In this document: one piece after another, positions 1 to 5,113 of the stretch
How positions within the stretch are numbered: position 1 is the stretch's first letter
How the letters are laid out: every line of letters starts with the position of its first letter
Assembly (NCBI GenBank): GCA_937941745.1
Contig: CALDGV010000372.1
Coordinates: 1-8,389, forward strand
DNA from: an uncultured Prosthecobacter sp.
GTDB lineage: Bacteria > Verrucomicrobiota > Verrucomicrobiia > Verrucomicrobiales > Verrucomicrobiaceae
Direction: 5' to 3'
DNA length: 8,389 nucleotides
The notes under the pieces: generated by a model
Databases searched by the model: none
What the model was told of the DNA's origin: nothing
What the model saw: only the letters and a program-made list of their open reading frames with translations
Translations under genes and position numbers: made by a program

Positions 1-21
1 ATGTCCGCTTGAGCCGGCCTA

Positions 22-55
22 GGGCATCTCCATGCCCCATGACTGCCTTTGGCAG
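22..55. other. Two tandem short hairpins in the leader region
   Basis: Two perfect inverted repeats stand five bases apart. The first pairs GGGCAT (22-27) with ATGCCC (32-37) around a four-base loop. The second pairs CTGCC (43-47) with GGCAG (51-55) around a TTT loop. They could end a transcript entering from the left edge, but neither is followed by a run of T on either strand, so intrinsic termination is not demonstrated. No gene is seen in 1-191; the longest open frame there (3-109, plus) has no recognisable content. Confidence 0.4.
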
Positions 56-87
56 ACAGCTTGTCTTGGAATCTCCAGAAACAGAAA

Positions 88-120
88 GTGCAGCTGCATC
101 TGGGTCATGAAAAGCTGCAC
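88..120. repeat. 8-bp perfect inverted repeat, possible operator or RNA hairpin
   Basis: GTGCAGCT (88-95) is perfectly inverted as AGCTGCAC (113-120), with a 17-base spacer. The left arm also contains the eight-base palindrome GCAGCTGC (90-97). The element lies about 70-100 bases before the first possible start of the transpeptidase gene, just upstream of the AT-rich promoter-like stretch. Centre-to-centre spacing of the arms is about 25 bases, which could fit either a dimeric DNA-binding site or a transcribed stem-loop. The regulator is unknown. Confidence 0.4.
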
Positions 121-140
121 AGCCCGCATTCAGGAAATCC

Positions 141-191
141 CAATTTGAAGATTGCGGATTTGATTAAGATCTATTAAGTTTTGTTAACTTT
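141..191 (+). promoter_or_regulatory. AT-rich promoter-like region before the L,D-transpeptidase gene
   Basis: This stretch is clearly richer in A and T than its GC-rich surroundings. It offers more than one sigma70-like arrangement: TTGAAG at 145-150 as a -35 with TATTAA at 172-177 as a -10 (spacer 21, longer than ideal), or TTGATT at 160-165 with TTAACT at 184-189 (spacer 18). Neither is a strong match. If the second were used, transcription would begin near 195, which would force translation to start at 228 or 231 rather than 192. Confidence 0.3.
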
Positions 192-1046
192 ATGGACTTT
201 ACTGCATTCACAACCCGTTCGGCGGGCATGATGCAGCTTTTGGGCCGGGGCGTCCTGGCTCTGGCTGCCGTGTTTCTCGGCGCATGTTCTTCGTCTGCCC
301 CCAGGTCTGAGATCGTCGTCAGTGTGAAGGATCAAAAACTCGGCCTGTATGATCAAGGGGTGCTGCGGAAGGAATACGACATTTCCACATCCAAGTTTGG
401 CATCGGAGACCAGCCGAACAGCTATCGCACGCCGCTTGGGAAGCACGAGGTGATTGCCAAAATTGGCCACGGGCTGCCGACAGGGGCAGTTTTGAAGAGC
501 CGGTCCTGGAATGGCGAGGTTCTGAAACCGAACGCCCCTGGTCGTGATCCCATTGTTTCTCGCATCCTCTGGCTCAGGGGGATGGAAAACAGCAATCGCA
601 ACGCCATGCGTCGGTTCATTTACATCCATGGCACCACGGAGGAAAGCCGTCTGGGCAAGCCGGCGAGTTACGGATGCATCCGAATGGGCATGAAGGATGT
701 GGTGGACCTTTTCAACGATGTCGGCATCGGAGCGAAGGTGGTCATTACCCGGAGTGGTCTTCCTGCGGGAGCCAAGCCACCGCGTGTGGAGGAAGCTGAG
801 CCTGAAGCCATGGTTGCTGAAAAATCAGACCAACCCGCCAGCCTCGAAGCACCATCTCCCGCAACCAATCCTGCCACTGCTGAAGTGGCGCCGAAAAAGG
901 GTGAGTTGAAGACGGATTCCAAGACAGACAATGCTTCGAAGGAACAGCCAGTCGCTAAAGGTAAGTCCAAAAAGACCTCACCGAAGGGTGACAAGCCAAC
1001 CACGGGCAATGTTGTGAGCCGGAACCATCATCCGGCTGCTGCCTGA
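192..1046 (+). CDS. L,D-transpeptidase (YkuD family) lipoprotein
   Basis: Predicted cell-wall enzyme that forms 3-3 peptidoglycan cross-links or attaches proteins to peptidoglycan through a catalytic cysteine; it would act in the periplasm. Numbering is from the ATG at 192 (284 residues). A hydrophobic segment ends in the lipobox L-G-A-C with C32 as the lipidated residue. The YkuD core spans about 40-187 and has the G-x-x-x-x-x-Y-R-T-P-L-G segment (72-83), H146, and S159-Y160-G161-C162-I-R-M with C162 as nucleophile. The usual motif is SHGC; here the histidine is tyrosine. Residues 188-284 are a disordered tail, first Glu/Pro/Ala-rich and then Lys-rich, ending in HHPAAA. ATGs at 228 and 231 give a more typical short signal peptide and are plausible alternative starts; none of the three has a good Shine-Dalgarno. 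The gene converges on the flavoenzyme gene. Family is firm; exact reaction is inferred. Confidence 0.93.
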   Translation: MDFTAFTTRSAGMMQLLGRGVLALAAVFLGACSSSAPRSEIVVSVKDQKLGLYDQGVLRKEYDISTSKFGIGDQPNSYRTPLGKHEVIAKIGHGLPTGAVLKSRSWNGEVLKPNAPGRDPIVSRILWLRGMENSNRNAMRRFIYIHGTTEESRLGKPASYGCIRMGMKDVVDLFNDVGIGAKVVITRSGLPAGAKPPRVEEAEPEAMVAEKSDQPASLEAPSPATNPATAEVAPKKGELKTDSKTDNASKEQPVAKGKSKKTSPKGDKPTTGNVVSRNHHPAAA

Positions 1047-1052
1047 TTCGCA

Positions 1053-1097
1053 ATGCTTCGGAAGTTTACGCCCTAAAGCATCGTGCGTGAATAGGGC
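1053..1097 (+). other. Pseudoknot-shaped pair of inverted repeats after the transpeptidase gene
   Basis: Two interleaved perfect six-base inverted repeats lie in the 57-base convergent gap. ATGCTT (1053-1058) pairs with AAGCAT (1076-1081), and GCCCTA (1070-1075) pairs with TAGGGC (1092-1097). The second arm's left half directly abuts the first stem's right half (1075/1076), with an 11-base and a 10-base connecting loop. This is the geometry of a classical H-type pseudoknot with coaxially stacked stems. Alternatively the two hairpins are mutually exclusive. No T-run follows on either strand, so it is not a standard intrinsic terminator. It may be chance. Confidence 0.3.
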
Positions 1098-1103
1098 AGC
1101 AGT

Positions 1104-2369
1104 TCAAGTGGTGAGCAGCGGAGCCCCGTAGGGCAGTTCATCAGGAAGGGGAGCAAACTCAGAGATGCGTTCCCAGAGCTTGCTGTAGTCCTTGTTGACG
1201 TCACCACTGAGGCAGTCGGTCAGTTCTGCTCCTGCTTCGGGGTGCTTCATCACCACGTCTTTGAAAGAGAAGTTGGGATTGTAGAAGGCGTACACCAGCT
1301 TGCGCATGTTCTCGACGCCCATGCGCATCTGGCGGCCATACTCCGTGAAGCGCTCAGGAGATAAGTCTCCGGCTGCCAGAGCTTCGTGAATGGCATCTCC
1401 TGCCAGCACGCCGCTTTTCAGGGCAAGCATCACGCCGCTGCTGAAAACAGGATCAAGGAAGGCGTAGGCATCTCCGACGAGGAGCAGACCATGGGTGCAG
1501 CCGTACTTGGAGTGCTTGGAGTATTCGCTGGTGATCCAGAACTCTCCCGTGCACTGGCCGGTGGAAAGGCGCTCCTTGATCCATTGATTCTCCTGGATCT
1601 CACGCTCAAACATCACCTTGGGATCACGCACGCCGTCACGGCTCAGGTACTTGCCTTCAGCGACAACCCCGACGCTGACGAGATCATCGTGCATGGGAAT
1701 GTGCCAGAACCAGCCTTTGTGAGGGATGAAAGCGATGGTTGTCCCCCCTTCATCAATGCCCTCGGCGCGCTTGGAGCCTTTGTAGTAGGTCCAAACTGCC
1801 ACCTTGTTAAGATAAGGGTCGCCCACCCTCCAACCAAGGCGGTGGGAGGCGAAAGCCTCCTTGCCTGTCGCATCCACCACCAGTTTCGCGAGCAGATGTT
1901 CGGTGCGGCCGTCCTTGCTGCGGACCTCAACGCCGATCACATGGCCGCTGTCATTGCGCACGAGTTGGGTCACGGTGGTTTCCTCACGCACTTCCGCACC
2001 TTTCTCCCGGGCATTGTCGAGCAGCATCTGATCAAATTCAGAGCGCATCACCTGCCAGGTTTGAGCCACGGTTTCCTTGTCGTAGCGCGTGTAGAAATAG
2101 AAGGGCTGTGATTTGCGGCCGTCAGGCTGCACGAAGTTCACGCTGTACTTCTTCACAAAGTGAGACGTGCGCATCTTGTCGATCATGCCCAGTCTCTCCA
2201 GAGGCCCAAAAGTGAAGGGAATGAGCGATTCGCCGATATGGTAGCGGGGAAACTTTTCGCGTTCCAAAACGAGTACACGGTGGCCGTGCTCAGCCAGGAT
2301 GGCCGCCGTGCTGGCACCGGCAGGGCCGCCGCCGATGATGATGACGTCGTGGGTGACTTGGGGGATCAT
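1104..2369 (-). CDS. FAD-dependent oxidoreductase, flavin-dependent halogenase-like
   Basis: Predicted FAD enzyme of the halogenase / geranylgeranyl-reductase superfamily, 421 residues, cytosolic, substrate unknown. From the ATG at 2369 the FAD-binding loop G13-x-G15-x-x-G18 opens the protein and E36 would bind the ribose. F40-P-R-Y-H-I-G-E-S-L-I-P51 matches the strand typical of flavin halogenases. V164-V-D-A-T-G169 is the second FAD motif, G219-W-F-W-H-I-P225 fits the halogenase signature GWxWxIP, and G299-D300 with D306-P-V-F-S-S-G312 forms the C-terminal FAD/pocket motif. Lysines K73/K74 lie where halogenases keep their catalytic lysine. No flavin reductase gene is nearby. The frame is open up to a GTG at 2462, directly after the TGA of the upstream gene, and an ATG at 2444 has a good Shine-Dalgarno. 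I prefer 2369 because the extra codons have near-random third positions and unconserved-looking residues, whereas codons from 2369 on end mostly in C or G. A plain reductase or oxygenase role remains possible. Confidence 0.88.
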   Translation of the reverse strand: MIPQVTHDVIIIGGGPAGASTAAILAEHGHRVLVLEREKFPRYHIGESLIPFTFGPLERLGMIDKMRTSHFVKKYSVNFVQPDGRKSQPFYFYTRYDKETVAQTWQVMRSEFDQMLLDNAREKGAEVREETTVTQLVRNDSGHVIGVEVRSKDGRTEHLLAKLVVDATGKEAFASHRLGWRVGDPYLNKVAVWTYYKGSKRAEGIDEGGTTIAFIPHKGWFWHIPMHDDLVSVGVVAEGKYLSRDGVRDPKVMFEREIQENQWIKERLSTGQCTGEFWITSEYSKHSKYGCTHGLLLVGDAYAFLDPVFSSGVMLALKSGVLAGDAIHEALAAGDLSPERFTEYGRQMRMGVENMRKLVYAFYNPNFSFKDVVMKHPEAGAELTDCLSGDVNKDYSKLWERISEFAPLPDELPYGAPLLTT

Positions 2370-2447
2370 AAGACATTCATGAAACGGCTCCGAGATGCTG
2401 TGAGAACATGCATTCTTGCTATCGGAATGATGCCGGTAGGGCATCAC

Positions 2448-2455
2448 ACCTCCCC
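2448..2455 (-). promoter_or_regulatory. Shine-Dalgarno-like GGGGAGGT before an alternative ATG at 2444
   Basis: On the minus strand GGGGAGGT is followed by GTG and then ATG at 2444, giving four bases between GGAGG and the start codon. It is the clearest Shine-Dalgarno I found in the window. It argues for a flavoenzyme start at 2444, 25 codons before the one I chose on coding-composition grounds. It lies right after the stop codon of the regulator-methyltransferase gene. Confidence 0.4.
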
Positions 2456-2462
2456 GACGCAC

Positions 2463-3407
2463 TCATTCAGGCCGGTCGGCGATGGCAAGCACGGTCTGGA
2501 AATGCGGAGTGCGTGCTTCGCGGTGCACGATGCTGGTCTGAACAGGGTGGAATCCCGCATCCGACAGCATCTCATGCAGTTCCGCCTCAGAGAATCCCAG
2601 CCAGATGTCAGCGTAAAGCTCGCGGGCCTTCTCAAACTGGTGTTTCAGCAGGTCCAGGACAACGATGCGCCCGCCAGGTTTCAGCAGGCTGAAAGCGGCA
2701 CGCAGAGCCTGGGCTGGACGCTGCGCATGATGCAGCGCCTGGCTGAGGAAGACGAGGTCCATCGTGCCGTGCTCGATGGGCGGATTTTCGAGGTCGCCCA
2801 GGCGAAATTCCAGATTGGTGAAGCCATGACGATTTGCCAGGTCGGCTCCGTAGGCCACCATGGCTTCGCTGTTGTCCACCGCGATGACCTTCTTCGCCCG
2901 CTGGGCTAGCAGCTGTGACAGCGTCCCCTCGCCGGCGCCGAGGTCGGCAATCATGAGGGGTGGCATCAGTTTCAGGAGGGTTTCCCCCAGCCCCTTCCAA
3001 GAGCGGCCCGGAATGTAATGACGGCCGAATTTGCCCGCCAGTGCGTCAAAGTAGGCCTGGGCAGTCCGCTCGCGCTTTTGCAGGACCACTTTGAGGGCGT
3101 GAGCGTCCTTTTTCACCTCGCGCAGCTCCTCGCCGGCGGAATCCAGAAGCGCCAGGAAGTGCTTCCAAGGCTGCCCTTTTCTCTCATCGGGTTCATCGAG
3201 CCGGTAGAGACGGTTTTTGCCGGAACGCCGGTCACTCACGAGGCCTGCGCCCTTGAGCTTGCTGAGCTGCGCAGAAATGTTCGACTGCGGCAGTGACAGG
3301 ATTTCCTGGAGTTCAGCCACGCTGAGTTCTTCACGCCTGAGCAGGAGCAGCAAACGCACGCGCGTCGGGTCGGCGACGAGGCTGAGAGACTTGAGGAGGG
3401 AGGTCAA
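2463..3407 (-). CDS. ArsR-type regulator fused to SAM-dependent methyltransferase
   Basis: A two-domain protein of 314 residues. Residues 1-72 form an ArsR-like winged helix: A12-D-P-T-R-V-R-L19 opening, recognition helix about Q41-L51 and a basic wing (R60-R66). Residues about 115-260 form a class I methyltransferase: motif I D155-L-G-A-G-E-G161, acidic D178 ending the second strand, G204-D205, and K243-P-G-G246 before the fifth strand; H226-H227 follow motif IV. There is no cysteine anywhere, so the Cys-based metal site of classical ArsR repressors is absent; SAM or a methylation substrate is the more likely signal (inference). The start is TTG at 3407: the frame has a stop at 3437-3435, no ATG or GTG lies between, and the next methionine (148) would delete the DNA-binding domain. 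It follows the LMF gene by 34 bases. The methyl acceptor is unknown. Confidence 0.9.
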   Translation of the reverse strand: MTSLLKSLSLVADPTRVRLLLLLRREELSVAELQEILSLPQSNISAQLSKLKGAGLVSDRRSGKNRLYRLDEPDERKGQPWKHFLALLDSAGEELREVKKDAHALKVVLQKRERTAQAYFDALAGKFGRHYIPGRSWKGLGETLLKLMPPLMIADLGAGEGTLSQLLAQRAKKVIAVDNSEAMVAYGADLANRHGFTNLEFRLGDLENPPIEHGTMDLVFLSQALHHAQRPAQALRAAFSLLKPGGRIVVLDLLKHQFEKARELYADIWLGFSEAELHEMLSDAGFHPVQTSIVHREARTPHFQTVLAIADRPE

Positions 3408-3441
3408 AACAGGGGCGATCCTATCAACGCATCGTCATCCA

Positions 3442-5061
3442 TCAATGCGGAAGAGCGTCCTCCTGCCGCAGCCAGCCAGACTCGCGGATGACCTGCTGCA
3501 GTTGGGGGGATTTCAGGGCGACGGGTGGGATGTGAACCCCTACCTTTTCCCGGGTCCACCAGGCCTGGTCGGGAGCATCCAGCGCATTGAAGCGGTAGCG
3601 ATAGACGCTGACTCGGATCCAAACCGGAGGCTCTTGGGGGAAGGGATTGCCTTCCAGCAGGCTGAGCGTGCCCGGATCGTTCTGCAGGAGCTTCCAGATG
3701 AAGTGGGGAACCCAGTTGTTTCTACCAGGAACCTTGGACCAGGGGAACCAGGCTGCCCAGTCGAGCCGGTAATGGTAGGGGGTGATGACCACGGGCCGAC
3801 GCATCGGGTCGGTGGGCTTGGCCTTGAATTCATACTCCTTCCAGTCGCTGAGCATTCCAGGCACGCTGTCGGAGGTGCCTTCAAAAACCAGTTCGTAGCG
3901 CTCGCGGTCGATGCTGCCAAAGGCCCCGTAGGTGTTGACGAGGTGCAGCTTGTCAAAAGACCCGTTCATGGCCTGCTGGTCGGTGAAAAAGAGGTTCTTC
4001 ACAGGTGCCAGACTCAGCAAGGCCACCATGACGCTGAACAAAGCCACGATGACGAGGTGGGCGTGGGAGGCCGGCAGAGCCTTCTCTGCCGAAACAGCCG
4101 CCCGGGAGGTGATGAAAGCTGGCAGGAGCCGCCGCCAGAAGCTGTCGTCAAAACAGGCCAGGGCAGGGATGATGGTCAGCCAGTTGAGGAAGGAGAGGTT
4201 GCCAGTCAGGATCAGCACGCCCATGAAGCCTGCCATCAGCAGGCCGGCGATGTGTCGTGCCCGACGACCGTAGAAGCCGAACCAAGGCACCACCAGTTCG
4301 ACAAAATGATTGGTCAGGACACCTGCCTGATGAAACCAACGGGGAGCGAAGTGCAGCCAGCGGCTGAGCGGGTTGGGAATGGGCTGGGTCTCGTAGTGGT
4401 AGTAGAGGGCTGTCAGATCCCGCCAGCAGGCATCACCGCGCAGCTTGATCAGCCCGGCACCGAGCATGATGCGCCAGATGAGCCATCGATAGAGCCAGAA
4501 GACGAGAACCGGCGGAGGTCGTCGGGGGAAGGGGCGCGGGTCCAGCAGCGGACAGAGCAGTGCGGCTAGAAAGCCGGTCTCCAGAATCTGAATGTCCCAG
4601 CCATAGGAAAGCCATTCCTGCCCGATGGGCAGCAGGGAGAGATAAAGTGCCCAGAGAATGAGCATCATCAGGGCGTTGGCGTAGCCTGCCATCACCAGGG
4701 CAGAGATGGCCACGCCGCTCCATGTCACACCCAGGATCAGGCTGTCGTCACACCGGAACCAGAAGAGGGAGGGCATCTCCATGAAAGCCTTCCAAGGCGA
4801 GCCAAAGTGAGCCACCACCCGCTCCACAAAGAGGTCAGCTGGCAGCAGCCCATCATGCCCGACCAGGGGGATGAACTGCTGAGCCGCTGATAGAAAGGCA
4901 ATGAACCAGACCAGGCCCATGAAGCGAAGCAGGACAAAGCGGGTGAGCCGGTAGTTCTCACCCGCCTTTTCCAGCCAGCGGAGGGCTCGAAGCCAGAATG
5001 ACGCCACAGGCTCGGGCCTGGGTTCGGGCGCTTGTTCGGGCTGGATGGCATCCATCAGCAT
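3442..5061 (-). CDS. Lipase maturation factor (LMF1/LMF2) family membrane protein
   Basis: Polytopic inner-membrane protein of 539 residues, similar in length to animal LMF1, which helps dimeric lipases fold in the endoplasmic reticulum. The bacterial client is not established. Residues 1-37 are Pro/Glu-rich and cytosolic-looking. Hydrophobic segments occur at about 43-62, 108-128, 130-147, 185-203, 270-286, 290-304 and 335-352. The family hallmark lies at about 199-237, including G203-L-I-K-L-R-G-D210, a conserved W213-R-D and the T225-Q-P-I-P-N-P segment. The C-terminal region (about 360-515) is a soluble domain with N376-T-Y-G-A-F-G382, R386-x-R-Y-E-L and a late V486-Y-R-Y-R-F491, all typical of the family. 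ATG at 5061 is chosen; a second ATG two codons later (5055) is equally possible and neither has a Shine-Dalgarno. It sits 48 bases after the secreted metallohydrolase gene. Confidence 0.92.
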   Translation of the reverse strand: MLMDAIQPEQAPEPRPEPVASFWLRALRWLEKAGENYRLTRFVLLRFMGLVWFIAFLSAAQQFIPLVGHDGLLPADLFVERVVAHFGSPWKAFMEMPSLFWFRCDDSLILGVTWSGVAISALVMAGYANALMMLILWALYLSLLPIGQEWLSYGWDIQILETGFLAALLCPLLDPRPFPRRPPPVLVFWLYRWLIWRIMLGAGLIKLRGDACWRDLTALYYHYETQPIPNPLSRWLHFAPRWFHQAGVLTNHFVELVVPWFGFYGRRARHIAGLLMAGFMGVLILTGNLSFLNWLTIIPALACFDDSFWRRLLPAFITSRAAVSAEKALPASHAHLVIVALFSVMVALLSLAPVKNLFFTDQQAMNGSFDKLHLVNTYGAFGSIDRERYELVFEGTSDSVPGMLSDWKEYEFKAKPTDPMRRPVVITPYHYRLDWAAWFPWSKVPGRNNWVPHFIWKLLQNDPGTLSLLEGNPFPQEPPVWIRVSVYRYRFNALDAPDQAWWTREKVGVHIPPVALKSPQLQQVIRESGWLRQEDALPH

Positions 5062-5098
5062 GAGCGGATCGTGATCAAGCCACCCGGCAGGTCAAGCC

Positions 5099-5113
5099 GT
5101 GAGCTTGGCTCAC
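5099..5113 (-). other. Perfect 6-bp hairpin over the metallohydrolase stop codon
   Basis: GTGAGC (5099-5104) pairs with GCTCAC (5108-5113) around a three-base loop. On the coding (minus) strand the stem begins at the last lysine codon and includes the TGA stop at 5112-5110. It is not followed by a T-run, so a role as a full terminator is doubtful. It could protect the 3' end of the upstream message or weakly separate expression of the metallohydrolase from the LMF gene. Confidence 0.35.

Noticed and set aside
3..109. Open plus-strand frame at the left edge, possible tail of an upstream gene
   Set aside because: It is only about 35 codons to the stop, contains two hairpins and has no recognisable sequence.
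1386..2111. Plus-strand open frame (241 codons) antisense to the flavoenzyme
   Set aside because: The minus strand carries unmistakable FAD-binding motifs through the same region.
2463..3407. Arsenic or metal resistance role suggested by the ArsR-type domain
   Set aside because: No cysteine is present, and no arsenate reductase, arsenite pump or metal efflux gene is in the window.
3217..4569. Long plus-strand open frame (450 codons) antisense to the LMF and regulator genes
   Set aside because: Its translation is low in recognisable structure and rich in Gln, Gly, Asp and Arg. It lies opposite two clearly assigned genes, and such frames are expected opposite GC-rich coding DNA.
5075..5098. 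Short direct repeat TCAAGCC at 5075-5081 and 5092-5098
   Set aside because: Seven bases repeated once in a short gap is expected by chance, and no attachment-site or regulator context supports it.
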